The notes beneath the pieces were generated by a model. That model saw only the letters and a list, made by a program, of their open reading frames with translations, was not told the origin of the DNA and did not search any database. A DNA stretch of 64,000 bases, from positions 114,455,684-114,519,683 of the forward strand of contig NC_134644.1 in assembly GCF_030463565.1 (NCBI RefSeq), read 5' to 3'. The translations under genes were made by a program, and so were the position numbers. The DNA is from Pelecanus crispus (taxonomy: Eukaryota; Chordata; Aves; Pelecaniformes; Pelecanidae). This document shows, piece by piece, positions 50,150-62,553 of the stretch. Numbering within the stretch: position 1 is the stretch's first letter; the number at the start of each line of letters is the position of its first letter.

Positions 50150-51038
50150 GCATGACATCGGGATTGACTAATCAATTATTAATCCAAACTCTGTAAAAAT
50201 TTATGTAGAAAATGTGGCAATCTGTTAAACTACATTGTTTATATGACAGTATTTGGCACTGAGATGCAGCCTGGAGATTGCTTTGTTTTCTTTTGCTTAT
50301 TAAACAAAATGCACATTAATTTTTTCCACCTTCATTCTGCTTTAATTTTCTTTGATGGAAGTATAGTTTCTTTTGGAATAAATACTGCATTAGAATTAAA
50401 AATTACCACCTACAGCTAGTGGGATATCTGTGATCTGGAGGACAGCCCTGTAAAGAAAATTATTTTAGAGGCAAAAAAGCATCTTACCTCACAGGCAATT
50501 ATTGAAAGAAAACACCATGTTAATATTAGCACCATTTACCCTATATCAATAGTCTTAGTTTGTCAGCTTGCAGCAAATGTCCAGTTACCTATTCCTTTGT
50601 AATTCCAAGTTTAATCATTAAGAACAGCAACAAAAGGCCCAAACGTTTCTAAAACTGCAGTCTGGTTACTCAACTATCTTTTCAAACCACAATTCCAAGT
50701 GTATAAAACAGATTAAAAAAGGTTTTCCTCAGTTCTGATTCTGAATATGTCATAGGGATCTGAAATGTGCTTGCAAAAGAAACTGACAGCATCTGCAAAA
50801 CATTCCTATACTCACTCAGAGGAGCAGCACAGCATGTGTGTCAACACATATCTGTTGACCTACAAATGCAAGGGTCTAAGTTCTCCATTGAGTTACAGTA
50901 GGATGAATCCCAAATGAGCATCTTAAAGTCAGCAATTATGCTGACATTACAATACAGTTATAAACAATCTAGGTTTAAAATGAAAAATGAATTACAACAC
51001 ATCACACTCAGAAAGGCACTGAGCTTTTATAAACTCTA

Positions 51039-51788
51039 TGTGGCAGCAAAAGTCTTCTCCAAATGGGAATACATGTGATCCTCATTGTCTCATGGGAAGC
51101 AGTCCTCCATGAACTTCTCCAATGTGGGTCCTTCCCACGGGCTACTGTTCTTCATGAACTGCTCCAGCGTGGGTCCCTTCCACGGGGTGCAGTCCTTCAG
51201 GAGCAGACTGCTCCAGCGTGGGTCCCCCACAGGGTCACAAGTCCTGCCAGAAAACCTGCTCCAGCCTGGGCTCCTCTCTCTCTCCATGGGTCCACAGGTG
51301 CTGCCAAGAGCCTGCTCCAGCACAGGCTTCCCATGGGGTCACAGCCTCCTTTGGGCACATCCACCTGCTCCGGCGTGGGGCCCTCCCCGGGCTGCAGGTG
51401 GATATCTGCTCCACCATGGACCTCCATGGGCTGCAGGGGCACAGCTGCCTCACCATGGGCTGCACCAGGGGCTGCAGGGGAATCTCTGCTCTGGTGCCTG
51501 GAGCACCTCCTCCCCCTCCTTCTTCACTGGCCTTGGTGTCTGCAGAGTCATTCCTCTCACATATGCTCACTCCTCTCCCCAGCTGCAGTTGTGCAGGGTT
51601 TTTTCCCCCCTTCTTAAATATATTATCCCAGAGGTCCTACCACTATCGCTGATTGGCTCGTCCTTGGCCAGCAGCGGGTCTGTCTTGGAGCCGGCTGGCA
51701 TTGGCTCTGTTGGACATGGGGGAAGCTTCTAGTAGCTTCCCACAGAAGCCAGCCCTGTAGCCCCTTCCACTACCAAAACCTTGCCACA
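51039..51788 (-). mobile_element. solo LTR with internal ~48-bp tandem repeats, sense to CDH7
   Basis: The element has inverted ends TGTGGCA (51039-51045) and TGCCACA (51782-51788). Read on the minus strand it starts TGTGGCAAGGTTTTGG, has a TATA-like ATATATTTAAGAAGG, and then a GC-rich region in which a CTGCTCCAGCGTGGG-type unit (given on the plus strand) recurs about every 41-56 bases from 51114 to 51406. I recognise this as an abundant avian ERV LTR type but cannot name the family. No clear target duplication flanks it (CTCTA versus GAAAC). Open frames of 184 and 215 codons on the plus strand are translations of the repeat, not genes. The low boundary is less sure than the high one. Confidence 0.75.
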
Positions 51789-54700
51789 GAAACCCAATAC
51801 ACTTATGTTATGCAAGCGTTTACTTCTTGCACTGATTCAGAGCTGTAGTATCTGTAGCTCTCCAAACACAGATATGCCATAAAGGAAAGGTTTTCTGGAT
51901 ACTGGTCACTATACTGCATACAACTGGTCAGTATTTATTACTAAAGCATGTTTAACTGTTTTTAATTTTAATTTTGGTTTTAAATTTAAAGTACAATATG
52001 TGTGCTATGAAACAAACCTCACAGCCATAATGCAAATGTAATGTGGTGCTAGGATGATGAAAAATGTCTCAGAAACTATATTACATGGTGATAACAATTA
52101 AGCAACTGGTACGACCAGATGAATGGCAAGGTTATGGAGAAGACAACCAAACACACAAATATCTTAAGACTTCCCATTTTCCAATAAAAGTCTCATATTA
52201 ACTAAAGAAATGATAACCTGAAGCATGTCAAAGACAAAAGGCTGAGTCTTGTTGAACTGAAAAAAAAAAAGCGAACCTTTAACAGTCTATTTTCAGTCAG
52301 AATGTACAAAAATGTGTAGCAGAGAAGGGAAGGCTAATGCATTCTCATTAATCAGTGATATCTGTTGAAACTGCATGATTAAGATTATGCAATACTTAAT
52401 CAAACACGTGGAAACATATGAGACTGCAGACAAGACAGCTTCTTATGATATACTAAAAGATTATGAAAATTCTGATTTAATATAGAAAGTGCATAGAACA
52501 AAATATATGTAATTGGACAAATTATATAAATTTTAATTTGAACAGACTAAGCACAAAAATGAAGAAATATTATTTATTTTTTTTTTAAAGATGTTCCCAT
52601 GTTTCTATATTGATTAAAGACCAAATTAGAAATTTAATAATTAAAATAATAAAAACATGTATTTTCCATGTGAATATTTATCACAAGGGTTCGCACGCAC
52701 ATTTAAATCATCATATTTCATTCTTGTAATGTAGAAAGAGATCATTCATTATTTGACTGGATTACAGGAGTGTTAGACTAGTACAGAATACACAAAACCC
52801 ACTTTCATTAGAAAGGTATTTCCTCACAGAGAAGGATGCAAAACCAATAGTGTACATGTGTATTCTAAACAGGCTTGCCTACTAAGAGCAGGTTTCACTT
52901 TCTAATTTAGCCATGTACATCTGAGAAAATCACCATATGATGCTTACTGTGAATGTAGCAAAATTCTTCTAGGGAAGAAATCAGCTGGTCTACTTATGAA
53001 TGCCTGTTTTTCATCAGTCACTAGTAAGGGACTCTCAATAACTGGAAGAAGTAAACATCTGCTTTCAGCAACATGAATCCTGCCCTAGAATTCTGTCAGA
53101 TATCTTCTGGTACCCAATGATGCTGATAGTTTCCAAAAGCTATAAGGGTCCTTGCTAATGAAAAATAAATAAATACATAAAATCTAATGTATGTACATAT
53201 ACAGTGGGGAACAGTTGGTGATTAGAAGAGGGAAACTATGGATTGGCGAAGAGGTTTTACAACATCAAATAGTATTGTGTTTTACAGGGGCAGTAATATT
53301 TTTTTATTCCAGTTCTTTGTAACACAGTTTGTCTCCTGTGGGGTGTGACAATGTCTACAAAAGCTACAGTTGTCGTCCTCAGTCTGTTCCTATAAGATAC
53401 ACATCCTCAGATCCTATGGTGAATACACAGGTACCAAGTTTTGAGGCAGAATATAATCTGGGAAAATAAACAAAATCTCTAAAATGCGATTATTATGCAA
53501 GAGTTCTTGACCTGGTGGAAATGTTTCAACAATTCATAGATAATATAATGAAGACACTACATACTACAGACACTAATGAAGACTGAAAAAGTGAACTGAA
53601 AAGATTTCTTTTTTTTCTTTTTCTTATCTAATTATCACGGATATCTGTTATACAGAAAACATTATTTAACTGGCCTTCAGATTATGCCTTCATTATTTCC
53701 TGCTATAACAAAAGCACAAGGTTCCAATAATGGCATACCAAGCCAACAGACTACAAATCACTACATCAGTGTTGAAGGTTAAATGGACAACAGTCCTTCA
53801 GTACAGTGAATAGAGCTTGACAGCTTCATTAATATCTGTGCATTAGTGTTATCTGATTAGATCCTGTGCATGATCCATTCATCTTTCACTCATTTGGGGG
53901 TTTGTGGGGTCTGTCTTTCTTTTTCTTTTTTATTTTTTTTTCTTTAAATAGGTAACAATTTTCTCCTGTCTGAAGGAAATTACAAAACAAGTCATCTATA
54001 TTACAGAGGATGGATATGAAGTTATCATTCACAGGAAGCCCATTTTTATAATGTTCATTTTTTATTGTATGGTAATTTTGTAATAATGTACTTTTCAGAG
54101 GTGAAAATCACATTTTTAAGCCCAGTTGAGGTTTTATACTGAAAACTGCAGTACATCAAACAAATGCACATTATCTCTCAAAGGAACCATAGAAGCCTCA
54201 AGTTCTTACATTGTAAACTCTGATATAAAATTGAAAGAAAATTTTCTAGCTGCAAAAAAAAGTGAAATGTTAACAGTAATAGAAAGATAGCTTTTCACTC
54301 AAAAGCTTACGCATAAACTCCACATTTTTATAATTGCCAGTATTACTCTTTGAATGAACTCAGGTTTCAGAATAGTCTCTTAGCAGTCAATTTCTATGAG
54401 CAAGTACTTTGCAACACTATTTGCACATTTTTCCCTCTAACCTTCAAATTGATTGTTTCTATTGGTGGTAGGGCTGCGTATTGTGGGGAGAAATGAATGC
54501 AAAGTGAGCAAGAACTGTACCATGGCAAATCTTAATTCTTGTCACTTGCTACAGTAAGGCATGACAACCCCCTTTCTATATCTCTATAGAGACTTCAGGA
54601 TTTTTTTTTTTTTTTCACTTAAGTCCAATAAAATCTCTCCATAGACTTCAAAATGTCTTGAATCAGATCTCATAACTTTCCAAAAAGTCACATATGATAC

Positions 54701-57069
54701 ATATAATAAAAATATAACTTGCAGCCTTTTTTATTATTAAATTACCATTACTGCTTTAAGCACCAAGTATTTGATAAAGGTGTACATGGATACAGATCAT
54801 CTATCAGGTTTTTATCTGAAGATGTTTTGCTACTAAGCTATTATTATTACCAAAGTCTAACTATAGCCTGCAACTTTGTGAATGAAGTGAGATCTGTACT
54901 TATATGATGCCTTTTTCAGTGCATTATTTTTAGGAATAGTGCTTTGGAAACTACAAACAATATGGTCTTATGTATATATTTTGCTTAGAAAATGAAGCCA
55001 AGATTCCATTCATGTGCATTACAATCAGGATTCTGTGAACAGTCAACATGAATTCACTTTGAAATTGTACACGCATAGGTTTGCATGGACACTTCAGAAT
55101 TTGTTGTATTAAATGACTGAATCATCATTCACTTCCATAAACATTTCTTCAGTTCTAAGGTTGCTACTGCAGAGACAAATCCAACACATTTTTTAAAACT
55201 CCAATATATTCAGAAAATTTACACTTTTCTTCTAAACACCCTCACCACTGTGAAATGTAGCTATGCAAATGATCTGAGTCCTTACTAACAGAGCACTGAT
55301 AGCAGAATGTAAATTACAAATGAAACCACAGGAAGGAATTGATCCTACTCTACAGATGGAGAACTGAGTCACAGTGTGAACAGGGATAAAATTTTCAAAT
55401 ATTTCTAAGAAATATAAATGCCCATTTCCTTTTCAAAAACTGTACAAAACTAAACTTGAAAAGATCACCTAAGATGGATGTTTTCCTAAATCCTGTTTAA
55501 AAGGAACTTACACATCTAATTTAGCTTTACTTAGGAATTCGCTACAGAGAGTGTGCCTACAGGGTGGAGAATAGCCAAACTCTCCCATTATTTGCAACAT
55601 CAGAACTCCAATACAAAGTTTGAGTAGGTTGTATACTTAGACTGCTCTGTACAAAATAAAAATTAAGAACTTTCTTCTGTTTCATTTGACAAGAGAGAAC
55701 TTTTCATTTAGTTATTATTATTTAATAAAAGAGAAAGTGGGAAAAGAAAAAAATGGGAAGGTTTCCACAGTGACTTGAAACTACCAGGCAACAAATTGTA
55801 TGAACATAGCAGGTTACAGGAAAAGACCCCCACTAGTTTTCCCACCACTTTCCCACCCTTCCTGTAAGCTGAGAATACCACTCTGAACTGTGCTTAATGG
55901 TCCCATTCACTTGTTTATAACAGCTTCTGGAAAACAGAGTTTGTCTTCTAGCATATTTCATATCCTATTTCAGCTTGGAAACAGGCCATGGCATCCTAAA
56001 ACCAACTTAGGCACTTTTATATACCATCCTAGATACATGCTGGATAAATTTTTTGGATATGAATTCAGTCAATGAATTCAGTTAATGTATTGCAGAAGAA
56101 GGTAGACTTTATTTTTTAGTGCCAATAACCAAATAAATGGTTCAATACTGGTTTTACTAGCTTCTGTCATAAGATAAAATTTTAGCCTCACTAATCTCAC
56201 AAAAAAATCAATTCTACACAGACTTAACCTCTTGTTACCATTTAAGCCATAAATTAGTGAACAAAAATTAGTCCTTGATCCAAGAATATTTTGAAAAAGG
56301 TTTGGGTTTTTTTGTCTAGAATGAACTTAAGCAACTCGCTGGAATACATGAACTTCACATCTCATTAATTTAATCCTGATTTAAACAGCCTAACCAGGAT
56401 GAAAGAAAATAACATGTCACAAGTACGTGAAAAGCCATGTAGCAGCAAATATTGTACAGTGGTACAGCATGGTGGCTCCTTATTTGTGCTGCATAAGGTA
56501 GTATAATCCTACTCTTTACTCTTTGGAGGGATTAAGACCAAGTGGATGAAAACACCGAGAAAGTATTCCTCTTTTGTCTGATTCTGTATGGTCAAGGGAG
56601 TTATTATAAGAGTACCAGCCTATTGTCAAAATATGTTCAAAACCTTGAACTGAGGTTTAGTCTAGTAGCTAACATATACTGATATTAGGCACTAGGCAGC
56701 AACAGTACTAGCATGTTCAGGAACATATAATCCCCAGCCCTGCCATGGCTATAAAAGCTATGAGCAGAGCTACTACTATTTGAAAAACAACACTGTTCTC
56801 AAACTGTTTAGACAAAAATCCATCCGGAATAAAACATGCAAGGTAAAGAGATATCTGGATTTAGCAATGTAGAAGATATAAAGGAGGGAAGAATACACTC
56901 CGTATTTTGATGAATATCACTGTTACAGTAAAACCTTGATAAATTTTTTATGTTGACTTTTGATGCTTTGAAGTCTCTGTGTCATCAGCTGCAGAGAAGA
57001 AATGTGTTCAAATGTGCATGGAAAAAACCCAAACCAACCCAAAACCAAACCCAAATCTCATTCACCAAT

Positions 57070-57594
57070 TTTGCTCACTACAGGAAAGACATTGAGGTGC
57101 TGGAGCGTGTTCAGAGAAGGGCAACAAGGCTGGTGAAGGGTCTGGAGCACAGGCCTTATGAGGAGCAGCTGAGGGAACTGGGGTTGTTTAGCCTGGAGAA
57201 GAGGAGGCTGAGGGGAGACCTTATCGCTCTCTACAACTCCCTGAAAGGAGGTTGTAGTGAGGTGGGTGTTGGCCTTTTCTCCCAAGTAGTTAGCGATAGG
57301 ACGAGAGGAAATGGGCTTAAGCTGCACCAGGGGAGGTTTAGCCTGGAAATTAGGAAAAATTTCTTCTTGGAAAGGGTGGTCAAGCATTGGAACAGGCTGC
57401 CCAGAGAGGTGGTTGAGTCACCATCCCTGGAAGTGTTCAAAAAATGGGTAGATGTGGCACTTTGGGACATGGTTTAGTCTAGTCTACCCTTAATTGGTTT
57501 AGTGTGGACTTGGTAGTGTTAGGTTAATGGTTGGACTGGATGATCTTAAAGGTCTTTTCCAACCTAAATGATTCCATGATTCTATGATTCTAAG
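57070..57594 (+). mobile_element. 5'-truncated CR1 LINE, ORF2 C-terminus and 3'UTR
   Basis: An open frame reads [40 protein letters not shown], then [20 protein letters not shown] and ends ALWDMV at 57477, followed by 3'UTR with TCTTTTCCAACCTAAATG and ATTCTATG repeats. This is the well-known C-terminal end of CR1 ORF2, still uninterrupted here, but it lacks endonuclease and reverse transcriptase. It is antisense to CDH7. An ATG at 56950 upstream lies in flanking DNA. Confidence 0.93.
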
Positions 57595-58143
57595 TCAATA
57601 TATGTATTAGTCAAGTCTATTATACACAAGTAATCTTGGGAAATATCTAGCTATGTAACATTTTTCTCTTTCTAATATCACAATTCTTGGTATCTTTCTT
57701 TTTCAAAAAAGTTACTTTTCCTGAATTTATATATAAATAATTTATTTGCAATTTTTTTGATCCTTGGGCATTTTCTTTCAAATTCCATCCACTTGGAGCA
57801 TACAAAAATCCTGATTTGCTCAATGAATTCTTAAATCTCACGTCTCTCTTTTTTTTTTTATGAAAACTTTTTTTTTTTTTTTACTTGATGTTCCTTATGT
57901 GATAAAAAAAAGTCTTAGTTTTTAGTGAGGAAGTCAACTTTTCAAATTGTCTCAAAATGGTTATCCTTCTAAAAACAGAATGTAAAGCCCTCAGTTTGTG
58001 TGTGGAGCTCCAATAAGCAGGTGCCAAACTTTCTCCACAACAGCCAGCAAAAAAAGAATGGAGCAGTGCCTTCAGCTGCTGAGACATACTGGTGGTGATT
58101 TTCATGCTTGGCCTGCTGATTTGTATGTATGATTGCAGGAAAA

Positions 58144-58172
58144 GTATGCAAAGCTAAGGCATGCATTTGCAT
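58144..58172. promoter_or_regulatory. paired POU/octamer-like sites in CDH7 intron 6
   Basis: ATGCAAAG at 58146-58153 and ATTTGCAT at 58165-58172 lie in opposite orientation 11 bases apart, inside a less AT-biased block (about 57950-58460) that is relatively free of stops on both strands. This suggests a conserved enhancer but is motif evidence only. Confidence 0.25.
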
Positions 58173-59123
58173 TTAGAACCAAAGCGTGCCTTTTCAGAAG
58201 TCTTTGCCTTGGCATTTTACTGCTTGATGTGTACACAGACATGTCATCTGAGCATATAAATACACACATGTTTAAAATGATGGGCATGTGTTTGGAGGCT
58301 GAGCTGTTTCTCAATGCCTCAGCTGATGTCAGGGACATGAAAAGGAGAGAGTTAATTGCACTCAGAGGTGTACAGAATGTCATGTGCCGGGTAGTAAAAT
58401 GTTTAGACAGACTTCAGGCTACAGACTTAATTTCTTCCCTGATTCCTTATTAACAAGCACCTTATTAATTATTCCTTAATAACAAGGGTCAGTGGTTGAA
58501 GCCCGTTTAACCTGCGTACACCGTCATCAATGGTCTTCTATGTACACATCCTCCAGAGAAGAACAAGGTGCAGTTGCCTGTTAGCCACTGTGCTTGAGCT
58601 CTTCACTCTCTTTCTTCTCTCCTAGCCAATGGCCAACTCTGCCATTTTATCTGCAGGGTTGGCAGGGAGGATCTTTCAGCCTGGGGCAAGGTACCAAGTT
58701 CTCTGGAGTCCAAATGAAGAGCTAAGGACTTCCAGAAGTTTGGGAGGTGCCCCTCAGCATGGGGACTCCCCTTTGTATATGGCAGGGGATAGAAAGGAGA
58801 TACTAGTAGGTAAATGAGAGAAATGTTCTAACGCTGCAGAGAAAAAAGTCTGAATTCTTGTGTCAAAATATATAGCATCTAGATTTAAAAATTATTAGCA
58901 AATTGGAGCAGTTCATCAGGTCAAAATTTTGTAACTTCTCTAACGTAGTCCAATGGCCATTTCAAAAAACACTTCTCAGGATAAATATTCAGTACTGAGA
59001 AGTCCAGTTCAGTTCCCTGGCTAAAGTGATTATAGAAATAATAAATGACAATTCTTTGGCCCACTGTACAACACTGGAATCAGGAGATTCCAGGAACAAA
59101 CACCATGACTACAAGAGCACACT

Positions 59124-59166
59124 AAAAATTAAAATAAAATAAAATAAAGTAAAATAAAATAAAAAA
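59124..59166 (+). repeat. AAAAT pentanucleotide microsatellite
   Basis: About eight AAAAT-type units with one G interruption, ending in an A run. Confidence 0.85.
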
Positions 59167-60668
59167 CAACAATTCTCAAATTTGATTGCTGAAGCCCCTG
59201 ACTGATTCGCTGTGGCACTGATAAATGCTCTCCCTCTAGGATAGGCATATTTCTTCCAGATCTTTGCTCAAAAACCTTAAACAAGCAAACTGAAGGAGCC
59301 ACATTGAATTTGGCTGTTGATCAAAGAGACAACCGATTTTTCATCACTTGTATTTCAAATGTGCTAAGCAGAAATTAGCACTGCTTGCAAGAAGCCTAAG
59401 ATGGGTGGGTTTGCCTTGAAAAATGATTCACATTGCACAGATTAGAGCCTGATCTTTCAAGGGTGCTGAACATCCTCCATTTGCTATAACATCTATGGAT
59501 GTTTACCAGCTATCAGCAGGTGTTCAGGGCATCAGAGAATTAGCCCATTGCTTTGCAACATCATGCAGTATTAACTTCTGTCAAAGGAGAAATGTTACTG
59601 AAGTTTTATATTGCTTTAGAAAGGAATTGATGCACCAGAGGAAGAAAAAACAGAAATCCAAACTGAAACCCCCACAACTGGTAGGTGAAGTTTACAGAGA
59701 TTAAAGAGTATAGAGGGAAGAAAAATCTGCTATGGAACTACAAGCATAGGTCCTTGTTCAGGAACATACTTACACATATTCTAAAATGTTAAGTCAGTCC
59801 CATGTTTTAGGGGGTATTAAATTGCTTAGCAGAGTTAGGACCATAGATTCAGTATTGTCATTGCCAAGCATTCACACATTAAGAGTATGCAATTATATGA
59901 GAAGAGATTCTTCTGTCTTAGATGTTGGGGTTTTTTTCCTGGTCTCCTCAAAATTTAAATTTTCGTGTAAAATATTTTAGCACATTTATTTTGTAAAAAG
60001 ATATTCTTTAAAACATGTTGCAGCAAGGTAAGAATGCTGAGTTTTAATATATTTATATACACTCGATTTTTTATTTCAAAATGTTAGGTTTTGAACTGTA
60101 AATATACAAAGCTAAGAAAAAAATATTTCCTTAAATATTTCAATTTTTTTCAAACTAATATTTTTTATAACCTATTATCTTGTAAAACGACTATTCTTGC
60201 TGATACATAATTCTACCATTAGTAATTTGTGCCTCCTGAATAGAATAACATCAGCCAAAGACAACTAGAGTTTGGTTTTTTTTTTTTAAATAATTACATT
60301 TGGATTCATTTTACTTTTGGAGCTTGCATTTTTACCGTAGGATATATTTTCACATTTTCTCTTTAATACAAGGACAAATGAGACTAATGCTGAGATTCCA
60401 ATCCAAACTTTTATGTGCAGGAGTTTTAAAAAAATCCTCATCGAAACAATACAGCTATTGCCAAAAAACCCCCCAAGAACTTCCAGTGTAAGTTATTAAA
60501 AAGCTCAAAATCACATAAACACATGCACACACGCTGAAGTCAAGGTGAAATATGCTAATGGAAACATTTACAGCAGATAAAGCTCTTGGAAACAAAAGCT
60601 CATATTCTCATTACCTGCCCTTGTCTTGCACAGATCCAAACAGAATCAGTGAGAACAATCAGACTTAC

Positions 60669-60856
60669 CTTCTGAATTGTTATGATTCCCTCCTGGGTGT
60701 CTTTGTCGACAGAAATTTTGAATACTCCCAAGCCATCACCATCCACAATCTTATACTCCATTTCAGCATTAGGTCCCACATCTGCATCTGCAGCTTTTAT
60801 TCTGGCCACCACAGAAGCCACTGGCAAAGACTCTGGGACATTATACTGATATGATC
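60669..60856 (-). CDS. CDH7: CDH7 exon 6: first half of EC3
   Basis: This 188-bp exon starts after AAACTTCACAG and ends AG|GTAAGT; it enters in phase 1 and leaves in phase 0. The translation runs from SYQYNVPESLPVASVV through the calcium-binding ADADVGPNAEMEY to GIITIQK. It forms the first strands of EC3. The reading frame is uninterrupted, and the length equals the usual length of this exon in type II cadherins. Confidence 0.95.
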
Positions 60857-62193
60857 CTGTGAAGTTTAAAAATTTAATGAATTCAGAGTCTTCTGAGATT
60901 GTAAGCTAAAAAAAAAAAATCTGGTTTTCTTAAAATATTCCATCCTTTAAATCATACACTTGAATATTTACTTAGGCTACCAGAATATATTCAGTTTAAA
61001 ATAGAATTGCTCTTTTTTTGCTAGGTTTTCATTGTGATGGGCTCTAAGTACTATGGGCGTAATTTCTTTCTGTGATGAGAGAAGTACAAGGCAAAGCTGC
61101 AAAAACATAATTCAAAACTTAAGTGCAAATCATGAGGTGAATGCCTGCTACAGAGTTCCAATGTAGAAAATATTTTACTTTATTTTACACAAAAGAGGAA
61201 AAAAGCAAGTAAGTCAAATAATATCAATATAAACTCTTATTCCTTTATAGCTGTGTATCTTGATTAGGCAGTTTGCAGTCTGAATACGACTAGAAACTGA
61301 TGTATGTTCTTTAAAAGTAAGCGCACCATCTGCATTCTTGAAAATTCCAGTTTTTCATTCAAGTATAAAATGATATATATGCTGTCAAAAGGGTATCTGA
61401 GTGCAGTCTGTAGCCAATAACACCCTCACCTTCAAAAATAACTTCAGTTATTCTATTATTATTTCAAGCAGTTGGTGGCTTGCATTAACAGGAAATCTAT
61501 TATGTACAGATCTATTTTTTATATCATTGGAGGTGAGGCTGTAGTGGACATCAATAAATTCTTCACATTATTTTAATTCTACTTAGCAAGGACTTTTTTT
61601 TTTTTTTTTTTAAAGAAAACAGCACCCCAGACAATGCTAATAATAAACTCAGCTCTTCAGGTCTGAGCATACAACTATGTACTCCTTTCTTTGGTTAGGA
61701 TGAGAACCACCTCGGTCAAAGAAAGTAAATGGAGGGAAGATGACTTTCCAGTTCTTCTGCGATTAACTCCTTAGGAAATACTGTATGCACAAGAGAAATC
61801 CTGCTAAAATGCCAAAGGAATATGAAGGATTAAAAGTCAAGTTAAAGAACTATACATTCTGAAGTCCAGCTGGCAAGAGCTAGATACCTATTAAGATGTA
61901 TCTTTTTTTGTCTTTTTATTCATAGAGAGGAAGTAAAATACATTAATAAATGTACCCACTGTACATCACTTCAACTGATCTAAAACATATTAGGTAAACA
62001 AAAAAGATTCTTCCAATGTAATAAGTAACAATAACAATAATAATAATAATATACCTTGCTGTCTGTGACTCTTAAAGTACTTAACATGGAAGTTGAGCAC
62101 TTTTACTCCTTGTTTAGAAATAGCATGACATGAAAAGAAAGTAACAATGTTCAGAAATAATATTATAAGTCATATTTTTACAAAGTAACTTAC
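60857..62193 (-). other. CDH7: CDH7 intron 5
   Basis: This 1,337-bp intron is bounded by GTAAGT and CTTCACAG on the minus strand. It has A and T tracts (61587-61611) and an AAT trinucleotide array at 62026-62052. No other element was recognised. Confidence 0.85.
62026..62052 (+). repeat. AAT/AAC trinucleotide microsatellite
   Basis: AACAATAAC passes into AATAATAATAAT about 140 bp downstream (in the gene's direction) of exon 5. Confidence 0.8.
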
Positions 62194-62361
62194 GTCGTGG
62201 AAAGCGGGGTGGGTTGTCATTAACATCAGTCAGGGTCACAGTTACAGATGTAGTCCCTGACAATCCACCATTCTGCCCAACCATGTCCTTTGCTTGAATA
62301 ACTAGTAGGTATTGGTCCTTGGCTTCTCTATCCATATTGGGAAGGGCAGTCTTGATAACAC
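62194..62361 (-). CDS. CDH7: CDH7 exon 5: end of EC2 and EC2-EC3 linker
   Basis: This 168-bp exon starts after CTTACTGCAG and ends at a GTAAGT donor; it enters and leaves in phase 1. The translation begins [17 protein letters not shown] and ends [13 protein letters not shown]. The DRE motif and the DVNDNPP linker are classical calcium-binding elements, placing this exon at the C-terminal half of EC2 and the EC2-EC3 junction. The split codon C|GA gives arginine with the next exon. The upstream exons for EC1 and early EC2 are outside the window. A solo LTR ends up 193 bp upstream of this exon's acceptor (LTR low boundary 62554). Confidence 0.95.
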
Positions 62362-62553
62362 CTGCAGTAAGACAACATATGTCAATGGTTGCACAAGCAA
62401 ATACTTTATAATGAAAGCTGAGTTTGCCTTTAAAAAGGTAGCAGCAGATCAATGACTGCAACAAGAGATGGAAGAATTAATTTCAATATTAACATCACAG
62501 TTTTTGACTAGGAGCTGAACTGACATACTACAAGCTTATTTTAAGTAGTCACC

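Larger units (their letters stand above)
49664..60668 (-). other. CDH7: CDH7 intron 6
   Basis: This 11,005-bp intron is the largest complete intron seen. It contains a T23 tract at 50127-50149, an LTR with tandem repeats at 51039-51788, a CR1 fragment at 57070-57594, a candidate regulatory block at about 57950-58460 and an AAAAT array at 59124-59166. Between these, 51800-57000 and 58830-60668 show no gene or repeat I can name. Confidence 0.85.
31241..62361 (-). other. CDH7: CDH7 gene, 3' two-thirds (eight coding exons in this window)
   Basis: Cadherin-7 is a type II classical cadherin, a calcium-dependent homophilic adhesion receptor at the plasma membrane that binds p120- and beta-catenin inside the cell. 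Eight minus-strand exons with AG/GT boundaries are visible: 62194-62361, 60669-60856, 49410-49663, 45324-45460, 43245-43366, 41119-41236, 38808-39059 and 31241-31734. Their lengths match the usual type II cadherin exon lengths, and the phases join without a frameshift. I choose CDH7 over CDH20 and other type II members because the tail reads [20 protein letters not shown] and ends [11 protein letters not shown], which fits my memory of CDH7. About 209 N-terminal residues are missing if the protein has the usual length near 785. No premature stop is seen. Exon numbers 5-12 used below assume the standard 12-exon layout. Confidence 0.95.

Noticed and set aside
51063..51732. Open frames of 184, 215 and 144 codons on the plus strand
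   Set aside because: They are translations of the tandem-repeat LTR, open in several frames at once because of its GC-rich repeated unit, and they run antisense to the LTR's own TATA-like box.
56950..57069. Start codon and first 40 codons of the 175-codon frame ending in CR1 sequence
   Set aside because: Only the part from about 57070 matches CR1 ORF2; the earlier codons are flanking DNA that happens to be open, so this is not a gene start.
58102..58453. Overlapping 106- and 93-codon frames on opposite strands
   Set aside because: Neither has a recognisable domain or splice context; I keep the block only as a possible noncoding element.
31241..62361. Assignment to CDH20, CDH19 or another type II cadherin
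   Set aside because: The tail [20 protein letters not shown], the block [19 protein letters not shown] and the MYGTG end fit CDH7 and not the versions I remember for CDH20, CDH9, CDH10, CDH12 or CDH18.
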